64,000 nt of DNA from Pseudomonas sp. PDM05 (GCF_014851685.1 NZ_JACVAC010000015.1:48524-112523); one strand, 5' to 3'; counted from the stretch's first letter, positions 1 to 8,682 are shown. Program-made: numbers and translations. The notes: generated by a model from the letters alone, not told the origin.

Positions 1-895
1 AGTCGTAGCGGTCGGGCGCACCGGAGAACATGTCGAAGTTGTCGGAGGTGCGCAGGCCGTCGGACGCGGTGCCCGGCCCGTCATACGCCACTTGCGGGGC
101 ACGGCGTACGCGGCGTTGGCCGGCGTTGTAGATCCACGCCAGGCGCGGCTCTTTCACCTGGTCGAGGGTTTCGTGCACCAGCAGCACGTTGCCCGCCAGG
201 CGTGCCGGCGCGGTCACCGACTGCTTGAAGAAGGTCAGCACGTTGGCGGCCTTGGCCGGGTCCATGTCGGGGATCAGTTGCGGCACCGCCACCTCTTCTT
301 CGAAGCGGATCGGCGTGTAGCTGCCATTGGTCTGCGGTGTGGCCTGGGTGATGATGCGGCGCAGGTTGCCGCCGTGGTAGCGGGTGATGTGGTTCCACAG
401 CACTTCCACGCCGTTCTTGGGAATCGGGAACGCGTAGTAGCGGTTGCCGGTGAAGTTCTCCAGGCCGTTGCCGTCGTTGATTGGCTTGACGTTGAGCGCG
501 CTGCGCTTGATCGACTCGTAGATCTCCGGCGGCAGGTTGACCGTGCGGTGGCTCGGGTACACCGGGATCTTGTAGGTCTCGGGGTAGCGCTTGAACATCG
601 CCACCTGGCCTTCGGAGAGTTTGTCCTTGTACTTGTCGACGGTGGCCGCGGTGATCACGAACAGCGGTTTTTCACTGGAGAACGGGTCGGCGAGGAAGCC
701 TTTGCTGTCCACCGCGCCGGCGTTTTTCGGGATGCCGCCGGTCCAGGCCGGGATCGAGCCGTCGGCGTTGCCGGCTTTTTCGGCGCCGATCGGGGTCAGG
801 CTGGTGCCGAGTTTGTCGGCTTCCTGCGGCGATACGGCAGCCATGACATTGGCAGCCAGCAAACTCAGAGCCAATACAGCAAGTGTCTTACGCAT
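1..895 (-). CDS. DUF1329 domain-containing envelope protein (3' part outside window)
   Basis: The gene starts at the ATG whose complement is at 893-895 and runs off the left edge, so only about the first 298 residues are visible. The N-terminus (MRKTLAVLALSLLAANVMAA) is a clear Sec signal peptide, so the product is exported to the periplasm or outer membrane. The mature sequence (a PAWTGG segment near the start, then YPSHR, ITRYHGGNLRR and a conserved WIYNAGQRRVRRAP stretch) is what I know of the DUF1329 family, whose fold resembles LolA/LolB lipid-handling proteins. It lies 26 bp downstream of the DUF1302 gene on the same strand; these two families are usual operon partners, often with a YCF48-like protein and an RND transporter, which could lie just beyond the left edge. 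The molecular role is not established. Confidence 0.88.
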   Translation of the reverse strand, partial: MRKTLAVLALSLLAANVMAAVSPQEADKLGTSLTPIGAEKAGNADGSIPAWTGGIPKNAGAVDSKGFLADPFSSEKPLFVITAATVDKYKDKLSEGQVAMFKRYPETYKIPVYPSHRTVNLPPEIYESIKRSALNVKPINDGNGLENFTGNRYYAFPIPKNGVEVLWNHITRYHGGNLRRIITQATPQTNGSYTPIRFEEEVAVPQLIPDMDPAKAANVLTFFKQSVTAPARLAGNVLLVHETLDQVKEPRLAWIYNAGQRRVRRAPQVAYDGPGTASDGLRTSDNFDMFSGAPDRYD

Positions 896-921
896 GGATT
901 CTTGTCCTTCTTTAAGCCAGA

Positions 922-2712
922 TCAGAAGTTCACGCCAAAGCTGAGGGCGAGGAAGTCACGGTCGGTGAGGGTGTTGTAGTCGCCACCAAAAAAGTCGGTG
1001 TAGCTCAGGCTGGCGGTGTAGGTGCTGCGGTAGTCCGCATCCACGCCGACGCTGATGGCCTTGGCGCCTTTGTTGAACAGGCCGTTGGGGCCGTAGCCGG
1101 CGACGTCGTGGGACCACGACAGGTTGGGCTTGAGGTTCACCCCGAACAGCGCGTTGTTGTAGTCAAGGATCGCCCGGGCGCGGTAGCCCCAGGAGTTGGC
1201 CGTGACAAAACCGTCGGTGTCGCCCTGGAAACCGTAGGCGCCGTAGACCGAGTCACGGCCGTAACGCAGCTTGGATTTGTCTTCCAGCCCGGCGACGTGC
1301 ACGAAGGCCGCCTCGCCCACCAGGGTCAGGCGTTCGGCGCCCAGCACCTGGTCGAAGAACTGGGTCATGGTGCTTTGGATCTGGGTGATTTCCTTGCGGC
1401 GGTAGCCTTTGTTGTCGTCGCCGAAGTTGCTGCGGATCGGTGAGGCCGCCTGGCCGGCCACCGGGTTGATCAGGGCCAGGGTCAGGTCGGTGGTGTTGAG
1501 TTGCACCGGGGCATTCGGGCGGTAGCTGATTTCGCCGGTCCACGCCGTGCCGGTCGGCAAGGTGGTGGAGAAACTGGCGCCGAACAGACGGATGTCCTCG
1601 GGGTAGTCGAGGTAGTACTGGCCACGGCCGAGCATCAGGCTCTGGACCAGGCCCGAGCCAGTGCCGGGCGCGATACCGTTGGCGGCGCCAGCGATGGCGC
1701 CGAGCCGGGCCAGCGTGGTGTTGTTGGTGATGGTGCCGACGGTCGGGGTACGGCTGTGATAGTTCATGAAATACAGGCCGTACTCGGTGTCATCCCCCAG
1801 CCAGCGCAGGGCCGCACCGAACTGGCCGCCATCACGCGCATCCCGGTCCCGTGCGCGCTGCACGATCACGCCCTCGCGCGTCACTTCAAAACCCTGCCCG
1901 AAGGCTGCGGCCACCGGCTGCAACGGCGCAATCGCCGGGTTGCCCACGGTGTAGTTGCCATTACAGCCATGGGCCGCAACGTCGCCACCAAAAAACGTAC
2001 CGCAGTTATCCAGCACGGTGTTCTGCCAGTTCAACTGGTAGAAGCCTTCCACCGTCAGCTGGTTGGTCAGGCTCTGGGAGGCGAACAGCATGTTCACCGG
2101 GATCAGCCCTTCCTTGATCTCCGCGCCAGGGCGACGGAAGGCGGAAACGTCGATGGGGTTGATGCTGTTGATGGAGTTGCCGATGAAGGTGCTTTCGCCC
2201 CAGCTGACCACCTGCTTGCCCAGGCGCACGTTGCCCGGCTGATCGCCAATCGAATAGTTGTGATAGACGAAGGCATCGAGCAGCTCGTAGCCGGACGAGC
2301 GCGCGCCTTCATCGCGGTGGTGGTTGCTGATCTGTTTGAATTCGCGGTCTTCGTCCTGCAACTCGAAGTCGTACCAGTACTTGCCGCGCACAAACATGCC
2401 GCTGTCACCGTACTTGAGTTCCAGGTCATGCAGGCCCTTGAAGATCTTGGAGAAGGTTTCGCCCTTCTTGAAGTTCAGCCGTCCGTCATCGCCGGTAGAT
2501 GCCTGCCCGGTGCCGCCATTGACGGTGCCCACCAGTTTCTTATCGGCATCGCGCATGCCCCAGCTCGCGCCGACCGACAGCGAGGAGTCGAATTGCCCTT
2601 CGATCTCGCCAATGTTGAACGAAACAGCCTGCGCCTGCGCACAGCAACCCAGTGCAACCGCAGCGGCCAGCGCCTGTGGCGTGAAGATGGCGCGCATTGT
2701 TGTTTTTGTCAT
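922..2712 (-). CDS. DUF1302 family outer-membrane protein
   Basis: A 596-residue protein. I chose the start MTKTTMRAIF at 2712 because a GGGGAAG ribosome site precedes it; a longer in-frame start at 2781 adds 23 residues without signal-peptide character. A signal peptide (cleavage probably after the AQA before VSFNIGEIEG) is followed by a mature region that starts like a porin (GQFDSSLSVGASWGMRD) and is rich in alternating aromatic beta-strand segments, ending in an aromatic residue (FGVNF) as outer-membrane barrels do. DUF1302 proteins are predicted beta-barrels found with DUF1329 partners, as here (26 bp gap). Presumed role: outer-membrane channel or lipid/sterol-type substrate handling together with the downstream protein; substrate unknown. 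Confidence 0.88.
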   Translation of the reverse strand: MTKTTMRAIFTPQALAAAVALGCCAQAQAVSFNIGEIEGQFDSSLSVGASWGMRDADKKLVGTVNGGTGQASTGDDGRLNFKKGETFSKIFKGLHDLELKYGDSGMFVRGKYWYDFELQDEDREFKQISNHHRDEGARSSGYELLDAFVYHNYSIGDQPGNVRLGKQVVSWGESTFIGNSINSINPIDVSAFRRPGAEIKEGLIPVNMLFASQSLTNQLTVEGFYQLNWQNTVLDNCGTFFGGDVAAHGCNGNYTVGNPAIAPLQPVAAAFGQGFEVTREGVIVQRARDRDARDGGQFGAALRWLGDDTEYGLYFMNYHSRTPTVGTITNNTTLARLGAIAGAANGIAPGTGSGLVQSLMLGRGQYYLDYPEDIRLFGASFSTTLPTGTAWTGEISYRPNAPVQLNTTDLTLALINPVAGQAASPIRSNFGDDNKGYRRKEITQIQSTMTQFFDQVLGAERLTLVGEAAFVHVAGLEDKSKLRYGRDSVYGAYGFQGDTDGFVTANSWGYRARAILDYNNALFGVNLKPNLSWSHDVAGYGPNGLFNKGAKAISVGVDADYRSTYTASLSYTDFFGGDYNTLTDRDFLALSFGVNF

Positions 2713-2929
2713 GCGTCTTCCCCGGTGAGTGACAGAAGGCCCCACCCTACTGCCGCGCAACAGGAGCGATAAGCGCACCAAGGAGGGATTCGTGTTGTCG
2801 CTCGAAAGGATTAGCGGCCGCCCAGGCCGCGGGTTTGGAGGCAGGTATGGATCGAATGGATGGCGGCTTATCAGGCCAATGGATAGCGCCCCGGCAACTG
2901 TTGCGGTATCGGTAACAGTCCTTGTCCTG

Positions 2930-3132
2930 AAGCGCTATTACTCATTCTGTTACAACCGACTATTCTTACCGGGCTTGCAGGGCACAACGCCCGCTCCCGC
3001 TACCGGGAGAAAAGCCAGATTCAATGGGATTGATGCCTTTTATCAATCTGTTACCGGTGTTCACTGACGTGGATTTGTAGCTCCTTGATCCAACGTCTTA
3101 CTTCGGCCGCTGCCTATGCAGCGGCCTTTTTT
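2930..3132 (+). ncRNA. Candidate small RNA ending at an orphan plus-strand terminator
   Basis: The 483-bp gap 2713-3195 holds no convincing gene, yet contains a textbook rho-independent terminator on the plus strand at 3105-3132. Both flanking genes are on the minus strand, so the terminator has no coding partner. Upstream sequence includes another hairpin (GATTGAT at about 3029 pairing with ATCAATC at about 3049) and an A/T-rich stretch around 2930-2965 that could hold a promoter, but I cannot define the 5' end. The start given here is a guess. A plus-strand reading frame at 2729-3067 has no ribosome site and odd composition, so I do not call it. Confidence 0.3.
3105..3132 (+). terminator. 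Rho-independent terminator (orphan)
   Basis: A perfect 9-bp stem (GGCCGCTGC / GCAGCGGCC) with a CTAT loop is followed by six T residues on the plus strand. On the minus strand no T-tract follows, so it acts on a plus-strand transcript. Confidence 0.8.
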
Positions 3133-3140
3133 ATGCGCGC

Positions 3141-3168
3141 AATAAAACGGGGCGCCCTTGGCGCCCCG
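3141..3168 (-). terminator. Rho-independent terminator of the MFE-2-like dehydrogenase gene
   Basis: Arms CGGGGCGCC (3148-3156) and GGCGCCCCG (3160-3168) with a 3-nt loop; on the minus strand they are followed by TTTTATT. It lies 27 bp past the stop codon of the dehydrogenase gene. Confidence 0.8.
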
Positions 3169-3195
3169 CACGATTCACTGCCGTACGAGCAATGA

Positions 3196-4107
3196 TCAGA
3201 GGCTGTACTTCTGCAAGTTGGCCATCATCTCCTTCAGCGCCTCGATATTGTCCTTGGGGTGGGCGGCGCCCTCGAAGTCGCAGATCTGCTGCCAGTGCGC
3301 GGCGACGTCATCCGGGGAAAAACCGGCTTCAGGATCGAACCCCACGCCAAGGCTGCGCTCCCAGCGGGTCTTGCCGATCCAGCCGCCGCCCACTTCAAAC
3401 AGGCCGGCCGTTTCCTCGCACGCGGCACTGCCCAGGTACACCACCAGCGGGCTGACCAACTCCGGCTTGAGCCGCTCGAACACCTGCGGCGGAATCAGGC
3501 CTTCGGTCATGCGTGTGCCGCCGGTGGGCGCGATGGCGTTGACCAGGATGTTGTTCTTGCGCCCTTCCAGCGCCAGGGTGCGGGTCAAGCCATACAGGCC
3601 GAGCTTGGCCATGCCGTAGTTGGACTGGCCGAAGTTGCCGTAGATGCCCGAGGTGGACGCGGTGAAGATCACCCGTCCATACCCTTGCTCACGCATATGC
3701 GGCCAGGCAGCGCGGGTGACTTTGTAGGCGCCTTCGACATGCACCCGGTAAACCAGGTCCCAGTCGCTGTCGTCCATTTTGTGGAAGGTCTTGTCGCGCA
3801 GGATGCCGGCGTTGTTGACCACCACATCGATGCGGCCAAACACCTCCAGCGCGTGCTGCACGATCTTGTCACCGTCGGTGACAGAGTCGTGGTTGGCTTC
3901 GGCAATACCGCCAGCGGCGCGGATTTCGGCGACCACGCGGTCGGCCGCCGAGGCGTTGGCACCTTCGCCCTGGGTCGAGCCGCCCAGGTCGTTGACCAGC
4001 ACCTTGGCCCCGTGGCGGGCGAACAGCAGCGCATGGGCCCGGCCCAACCCGCCGCCGGCTCCGGTGACGATCACGACCTTATCCTGGAACTGCACTGACT
4101 CACTCAT
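3196..4107 (-). CDS. SDR-family (3R)-hydroxyacyl-CoA dehydrogenase, MFE-2-like
   Basis: A 303-residue classical short-chain dehydrogenase. The start (MSESVQFQDK) at 4107 has GGAG about 8 nt upstream; the longer frame to 4140 lacks one. Visible motifs: the Rossmann TGAGGGLGRAHA, the NNAG strand (VVNNAGILRD), the active-site Ser in the TASTSG segment and YGMAK (Tyr/Lys). The sequence around LVNDLGG, the ICDFE segment and the EVGGGWIGKTRWER stretch are features of the dehydrogenase domain of peroxisomal multifunctional enzyme 2 (HSD17B4), so the likely reaction is NAD-dependent oxidation of (3R)-hydroxyacyl-CoA. The hydratase and SCP2 domains of MFE-2 are absent. It is separated from the upstream hydrolase gene by a REPIN, so co-transcription is uncertain. 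Confidence 0.85.
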   Translation of the reverse strand: MSESVQFQDKVVIVTGAGGGLGRAHALLFARHGAKVLVNDLGGSTQGEGANASAADRVVAEIRAAGGIAEANHDSVTDGDKIVQHALEVFGRIDVVVNNAGILRDKTFHKMDDSDWDLVYRVHVEGAYKVTRAAWPHMREQGYGRVIFTASTSGIYGNFGQSNYGMAKLGLYGLTRTLALEGRKNNILVNAIAPTGGTRMTEGLIPPQVFERLKPELVSPLVVYLGSAACEETAGLFEVGGGWIGKTRWERSLGVGFDPEAGFSPDDVAAHWQQICDFEGAAHPKDNIEALKEMMANLQKYSL

Positions 4108-4243
4108 ACCGAACTCCGCTGGCGACAATGGGAATGGCATGAGTGTCAGGCACCCGGCCTCTGGTCACAATAAAGTCGGCCAGGGCTGAATGGTGCGCGA
4201 TAAGGCTGGGGGATGATGGCCGGGGCGCCGTGGACGTCAGCTT

Positions 4244-4350
4244 GTGTGGGAGCGGGCTTGCTCGCGAAGGCGGTGTTTCAGTCGACACCTATTTCGCCGA
4301 TCCACCGCTTTCGCGAGCAAGCCCGCTCCCACACAAGCCCGCTCCCACAG
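4244..4350. repeat. REPIN (paired REP elements) plus one extra half-element
   Basis: Inverted arms GTGTGGGAGCGGGCTTGC (from 4244) and its complement (to about 4335) flank a short variable centre; a third arm copy (AGCCCGCTCCCACA) follows to 4350. This is the P. fluorescens-type REP palindrome, non-coding. Confidence 0.9.
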
Positions 4351-4368
4351 ATGTTGAACTGTGTGCCT

Positions 4369-5271
4369 TCAGGAATAAGCCAGATAGGACATCGGGCCGG
4401 CGATCCGCTCACGAAACGCCAGGTAATGCTTGAGCACCTGCACCGGCGCCTCGATCTGCGGGTAGTGGCCGATATTGGCCAGCAGCACCGTATCGGCATG
4501 GGGTATCAACTGCTGATAACGCGCCACCATATGGGCACCGGAAATCGGATCAACCTCGCCGTCGATCACCCGCAGGGGCACCTCGTCACGCTGCATCGCT
4601 TCCAGCCATCGCTCGCGCAGGCGACGGCGCTGGGGCACGTAGGCGATCAGTTTATGCAGCACCCGCGTGCCATCGTTGCAGTTGATCAACTGCCAGAAAT
4701 CATCCAGGGCACTTTCGCTGGGGCGCGTATGCGGACCGAAAATCTGGCCGAAGCTGTCGGACAACGCGCTGCGCCCAAACGCGCGACCGATCATCCAGCC
4801 CAGGGGGCTGAGCAGGAGTTTCTGCACCAGCGCCAGCCGGTGGGTTTCGGGGAACAAGCCGCCGTTGAGAAACACGCAACTGGCCATCTGGAAACGCGCT
4901 TCGTAATGCCGCGCGAGCAGTTCCTGGGCGACGCTGTCGCCGTAGTCATGGGCCAGCACGTGCACCGGCTGGTCCACACCCAAATGCTCCAGCAAGGCTT
5001 GCTGCAAATCCGCCTGCTCCAAGAGGCAGTACTCATGGTCGAGGGGTTTGTCCGATTCGCCAAAGCCGAGCATGTCGCAGGCGATCACCAGGTTGCGCTG
5101 GGCAAGGGGTTGCCACAGGTAGTGCCAGTCCCAGCTGGCGGTGGGGAAGCCGTGGATCAGCAGCAGCGGTTCGCCCTGCCCCGCCACCCAATAACGGATG
5201 GTATGGCCACGGAAGACGAAGCTCTGGCCGCGCTTGTGCCAGGCAGTGAGCGGGATCTCGGCGAGTGGCAT
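4369..5271 (-). CDS. MEST-like alpha/beta hydrolase
   Basis: A 300-residue alpha/beta hydrolase. The oxyanion-region LLIHGFPT (about residues 37-44) and the nucleophile elbow AHDYGDS (Asp instead of Ser as nucleophile) place it with haloalkane dehalogenase/epoxide hydrolase-type enzymes; the catalytic His is in NIGHYPQIEAP near the C-terminus. Several stretches (LGFGESDKP, EQADLQQALLEHLGV, NGGLFPETHR, FGPHTRPSES) match what I recall of mammalian MEST/PEG1, whose substrate is unknown. The ATG overlaps the stop of the upstream class II aldolase gene (TGATG), which implies translational coupling. No signal peptide, so cytoplasmic. The substrate cannot be deduced. Confidence 0.85.
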   Translation of the reverse strand: MPLAEIPLTAWHKRGQSFVFRGHTIRYWVAGQGEPLLLIHGFPTASWDWHYLWQPLAQRNLVIACDMLGFGESDKPLDHEYCLLEQADLQQALLEHLGVDQPVHVLAHDYGDSVAQELLARHYEARFQMASCVFLNGGLFPETHRLALVQKLLLSPLGWMIGRAFGRSALSDSFGQIFGPHTRPSESALDDFWQLINCNDGTRVLHKLIAYVPQRRRLRERWLEAMQRDEVPLRVIDGEVDPISGAHMVARYQQLIPHADTVLLANIGHYPQIEAPVQVLKHYLAFRERIAGPMSYLAYS

Positions 5272-6053
5272 CAGGTTTTATACCCAGGGTCGAGGCTGTC
5301 CAACTTACGCAGCAACGCCGGCCAGGCCAGCGCGCCCCCCATGCCTTGTGCACTCTTGGTCACGGCCGCCACCATCGCCTTGGCCCCGGCAAGAATCTGC
5401 GGGCCGATAGGGATCAACTCGGCCCCACCGTTCTGCGCCAGCACCTGGATGTCGCAGGCCCGCTGGAAGGTGAACATCATCAGGAAGGTGTCGGCAATGC
5501 TGGCGGCGCAGGTGAGCAGGCCGTGGTTGTGCAACATCAGGAAATTGTTATCACCGAGGTCGGCCTGCAGGCGGGCCTTCTCTTCATGGTTCAGCGCCAC
5601 GCCTTCGTAGGCGTGGTAGGCCAGGCTCGACAGCACGAAGATCGATTGCTGGCTGATCGGCAGCACGCCCTGCTTCTGCGCCGCCACTGCGACACCGGAC
5701 GCGGTGTGGGTGTGCAGCACGCAGGTGACGTCGTGGCGGACTTCGTGGATCGCGCTGTGGATGGTGTAGCCCGCCGGGTTGATCTCGTAGGGGCTGTCCA
5801 TCAGCTTGTTGCCGGCCTGGTCGACCTTGACCAGGCTCGACGCGGTGATCTCGTGGAACATCAGCCCATACGGGTTGATCAGGAAGTCATCGGTGCCCGG
5901 CACCTTGGCCGAGATGTGGGTAAAGATCAGGTCATCCCAACCGTGCAACGCCACCAGGCGATAGCAGGCTGCCAGGTCGACACGGGTCTGCCATTCGGCA
6001 GCGCTGACCTGGCCTTGGACATTTTGTGGCGATAGAACCGGGGCTAAGCTCAC
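5271..6053 (-). CDS. Class II aldolase/adducin family protein
   Basis: A 260-residue protein with a GTG start at 6053 placed by GGAGG eight nt upstream. The family fold is visible: FTHISAKVPG near residue 44, the metal-binding HTHTASG (two His of the zinc site) and a third His in MLHNHGLLT. Class II aldolases cleave or epimerise sugar phosphates (fuculose-1-P aldolase type), but this subgroup without sugar genes nearby has no assigned substrate. It is the first gene of a pair with the MEST-like hydrolase, overlapping by one base. Cytoplasmic. Confidence 0.88.
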   Translation of the reverse strand: MSLAPVLSPQNVQGQVSAAEWQTRVDLAACYRLVALHGWDDLIFTHISAKVPGTDDFLINPYGLMFHEITASSLVKVDQAGNKLMDSPYEINPAGYTIHSAIHEVRHDVTCVLHTHTASGVAVAAQKQGVLPISQQSIFVLSSLAYHAYEGVALNHEEKARLQADLGDNNFLMLHNHGLLTCAASIADTFLMMFTFQRACDIQVLAQNGGAELIPIGPQILAGAKAMVAAVTKSAQGMGGALAWPALLRKLDSLDPGYKT

Positions 6054-6203
6054 GGTGATGACCTCCTTGGCGCACTTTCTTATTGTTTTTTTGAGTGATG
6101 GGCCAGTCTAGTCAGACGTCCCAGTCGTCGTAGTTGCCTTGGCAGCCAGCTTGATGACCGTACGAGTCAGCTTTGAGAATAGTTGAAACCTGCGCAAATG
6201 GCG

Positions 6204-6890
6204 TCAGAGAAGCGCCGCCAATAAAGGCGCGGCAAACAGGTTGAGCAACCCGGTCAATACCATCACCAAACCGGCGACCGAGCCTTCTTCACCGCCCACT
6301 TCATGTGCCCGGCTGACCCCGGCGCCATGGGCCCCCACGCCAAACAATGCGCCACGCGCCAAGGGCGTGCGCAGCGGCAGCCACTTGAGCAACACGCCAC
6401 CGAGCATGGCACCGAATACGCCGGTGAACATCACGAACACGGCGGTGAGTTCCGGCACGCCGCCCAAGTCGGACGACACCGGCATGGCAAACGGTGTGGT
6501 GATGGAGCGCGGCACCAGGGACATTGTCACCGCGCTGTCCAGCGCCAGCGCTTTGGCCAGGCCGAACGAAGTGCCGATGGAGGCCACGCTGCCGGCGACC
6601 ATTCCCAGCAGCAACGCCGACCAGTGCCGCGCCAACAGGCGGCGCTGTTGCCAGATCGGCACGGCGAATGCCACGGTGACCGGCCCCAGCACCAGCATCA
6701 GCCAGTGGGTGTCGGCGGCGTATTCGGCGTAGGCGGTGTGCATCGGCATCGCCACCGCCAGCAAGAGCACCGGCACCAGAATCAGCGGCGACAACAGATA
6801 GCGCCCGGTGCGCCGGTAGATCCAGCGGCTGAAGATGTACGCGCCCAGGGTCAGGGCGAGCCAGAACACCGGCATCAGTTCAAGCTTCAT
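6204..6890 (-). CDS. lrgB: LrgB/CidB-family membrane protein
   Basis: A 228-residue, strongly hydrophobic inner-membrane protein (start MKLELMPVF at 6890). LrgB signature segments are present: SVASIGTSFGLAKALALD, RSITTPFAMPVS and VFGVGAHGAGVSRAHEVG (GxxxHGxGxA-type motif). LrgB/CidB works with the holin-like LrgA/CidA in controlling murein hydrolase export and lysis, or pyruvate/short-chain metabolite transport in some bacteria. It overlaps the upstream lrgA gene by 11 bp. A divergent LysR gene upstream of lrgA is the probable regulator. Confidence 0.9.
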   Translation of the reverse strand: MKLELMPVFWLALTLGAYIFSRWIYRRTGRYLLSPLILVPVLLLAVAMPMHTAYAEYAADTHWLMLVLGPVTVAFAVPIWQQRRLLARHWSALLLGMVAGSVASIGTSFGLAKALALDSAVTMSLVPRSITTPFAMPVSSDLGGVPELTAVFVMFTGVFGAMLGGVLLKWLPLRTPLARGALFGVGAHGAGVSRAHEVGGEEGSVAGLVMVLTGLLNLFAAPLLAALL

Positions 6891-7251
6891 GGCGCAGCCT
6901 CCAGCGGCAGACGATCTCAACGGTGAACGCCGTCACCAACATCACCGCCAAGGTGCTCACGCCGATCACCAGCAGGATGCGCCAGCCCTCGTTGCGCAGC
7001 AGGCCGCCGTAGTCCAGCAAACTCATCAAGGCCGGAATAAAGAACAGCAGCATCTCGGCCATCAACACGCCAGCGCCCAATTGCAGGGCGGCGGGCTTGA
7101 CCAGGCCGCTGGCGAACGTGGCCAGGAGCAGGCCCAGGCCGACGACACCACCAGGGATAGGCCAGGCGAACCAAACGGCCAGTTGGCAGCCGAGAAAGTA
7201 GATGGCCAACAGCACAACCAATTCAATAGACAAACGGGTGAAACGTTTCAT
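6880..7251 (-). CDS. lrgA: LrgA/CidA holin-like protein
   Basis: A 123-residue four-helix membrane protein, start MKRFTRLSIE at 7251 (a start at 7278 would add nine residues). LrgA features: PIPGGVVGLGLLL (the PxPGxVxGM-type loop) and LLFFIPALMSLLDY (FVPAxVG-like loop). Holin-like partner of LrgB. The pair is divergent from the LysR gene at 7350, with about 100 bp between, a usual cidR-cidAB style arrangement. Confidence 0.9.
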   Translation of the reverse strand: MKRFTRLSIELVVLLAIYFLGCQLAVWFAWPIPGGVVGLGLLLATFASGLVKPAALQLGAGVLMAEMLLFFIPALMSLLDYGGLLRNEGWRILLVIGVSTLAVMLVTAFTVEIVCRWRLRHEA

Positions 7252-7349
7252 GGGCTTTGGGTCCTCGCAAGCGCCCATTTTAAAGAGGCCAACCCCATAC
7301 CCACAGCGAATTGTTAGACTGTCAACTATTCCAAACTGGAATTGAGAGC

Positions 7350-8246
7350 ATGGAATTCAAACAGCTGCGCAGCTTTGTCGAAGTCATCCACCGGGGCGGT
7401 TTTACCCAAGCCGGTAAAACCTTGCACATCAGCCAATCCGCCGTGAGCAAACAGGTGGCGCAATTGGAGCACAGCCTTGGCACTCCGTTGCTTGAGCGCA
7501 CCGGCTCGCACGTGCGCCTGACCGCCACCGGCGCGGTGGTATTGCAGCGCGCCGAGGCGATGTTGCGCCTGCAAAGCGAGTTGCTCAGTGAGCTGGACGA
7601 CATGCAGCAACTGGCCCGCGGCGAGCTGCGCCTGGGCTTGCCGCTGCTGGCGGGGGATACGTTGTTCGCCGGGCTGTTTGCCGAGTATCGCAAGCGTTAC
7701 CCCAACGTCACTATCCAGTTGCTGGAGGGCGGCAGCCGCACTATCGAACAGGCGATCCTCAACGGTGAGCTGGATGTCGGTGGCAGCCTGATGCCCAACG
7801 ACCCGGCCTTCGCCTGGCAAGCCTTTTGCGACGAGCCTTTGGACGCTCTGCTGCCGATGGATCACCCGCTGGCGGAAAACGCCCAGGTGCGCCTGGAGGA
7901 ATTGGCGGACACGCCATTCCTGATGTACCAGCGCAGTTTTGTGCTGAACGACCGGCTGATGCAGGCGTGCAAGCAAGTGGGTTTTACCCCGAAGGAAATC
8001 GGCCGCAGTGGCCAGGCGGATTTTCTCGTGGCCTTGGTCGCGGCCGGTCAAGGCGTGGTGCTGCTGCCCAGCGTGGTCGCCCGTGGGCTGGTGCGACCGG
8101 GCGTGGTGCGCCTGACGCTCAAGGCGCCGGACTTCCTGCGCTGGGACATTGCATTCATCTGGCGTGAGGGCGCCTATCTGTCGAGAGCCGCCCAGGCCTG
8201 GCTGGCGTTGTTGCGCGAGTATCCGGTCAGCCGCGCAGTGCAGTGA
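7350..8246 (+). CDS. LysR-family regulator of lrgAB (CidR-like)
   Basis: A 298-residue LysR-type regulator. Start MEFKQLRSFV at 7350. The winged-helix domain occupies residues 1-60 (GGFTQAGKTLHISQSAVSKQVAQLE contains the recognition helix), followed by the effector-binding domain (GELRLGLPLLAG; LLPSVVARG near the end). It is divergent from lrgAB and probably regulates it; CidR-type regulators respond to acetate/pyruvate metabolism, which is inference here. Its 3' end overlaps the flavodoxin gene, on the opposite strand, by 20 bp. Confidence 0.9.
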   Translation: MEFKQLRSFVEVIHRGGFTQAGKTLHISQSAVSKQVAQLEHSLGTPLLERTGSHVRLTATGAVVLQRAEAMLRLQSELLSELDDMQQLARGELRLGLPLLAGDTLFAGLFAEYRKRYPNVTIQLLEGGSRTIEQAILNGELDVGGSLMPNDPAFAWQAFCDEPLDALLPMDHPLAENAQVRLEELADTPFLMYQRSFVLNDRLMQACKQVGFTPKEIGRSGQADFLVALVAAGQGVVLLPSVVARGLVRPGVVRLTLKAPDFLRWDIAFIWREGAYLSRAAQAWLALLREYPVSRAVQ

Positions 8247-8682
8247 CCAGCTCGGCCAACCAGGGCTCGGCGTCGGCCTCGGGGGTGACGCTTTCGCTGG
8301 CGTCCAGGCGCAACATCGGCAGCACTTCGCGCACGCCCAGTTCGCCGAACAGTTCACGCATTTGCTCGCCGCCGCCGCAGAAGGTGTCGCCGTAGCTGGC
8401 GTCGCCCAGGCCGATCACCGCACCGGGCAGACCGCGCAAGGTGGCGGGCAGTTGGTCACGCAGGGCCGAATACAGGGGTTGCAGGTTGTCGGGCAGCTCA
8501 CCCATGCCGGTGGTGGACGTCACCGCCAGAAACGCTTCGGGCGCGAAAGCCTGTACGTCCGCCAGGGTGGCGCGCGGGTTGTACCAGGCTTCAAAACCGG
8601 CTGCGCTGAGGATACCGGCGGCGTGGCGGGCGACTTCTTCAGCCGTGCCGTAGACCGAGCCGGAAAGGATGGCGACTTTCAT
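8227..8682 (-). CDS. MioC-like flavodoxin
   Basis: A 151-residue flavodoxin-fold protein, ATG at 8682 with AGGA upstream (a TTG one codon earlier is possible). FMN-binding loops are visible: SGSVYGTAEEVA (phosphate loop), TSTTGMGELPDN (first isoalloxazine loop) and GLGDASYGDTFCGG (second). MioC-type flavodoxins donate electrons, for example to biotin synthase. The gene sits between the lrg regulator and the LOV photoreceptor gene, which is transcribed in the opposite direction. Confidence 0.9.
   Translation of the reverse strand: MKVAILSGSVYGTAEEVARHAAGILSAAGFEAWYNPRATLADVQAFAPEAFLAVTSTTGMGELPDNLQPLYSALRDQLPATLRGLPGAVIGLGDASYGDTFCGGGEQMRELFGELGVREVLPMLRLDASESVTPEADAEPWLAELVTALRG

Noticed and set aside
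1501..2772. A 423-codon plus-strand open frame
   Set aside because: It is the antisense of the DUF1302 gene, without a ribosome site and with low-complexity His/Gln/Arg-rich composition typical of GC-rich shadow frames.
2729..3067. A 112-codon plus-strand open frame upstream of the orphan terminator
   Set aside because: Begins antisense to the DUF1302 gene leader, no ribosome site and no protein-like composition; a small RNA is the simpler reading.
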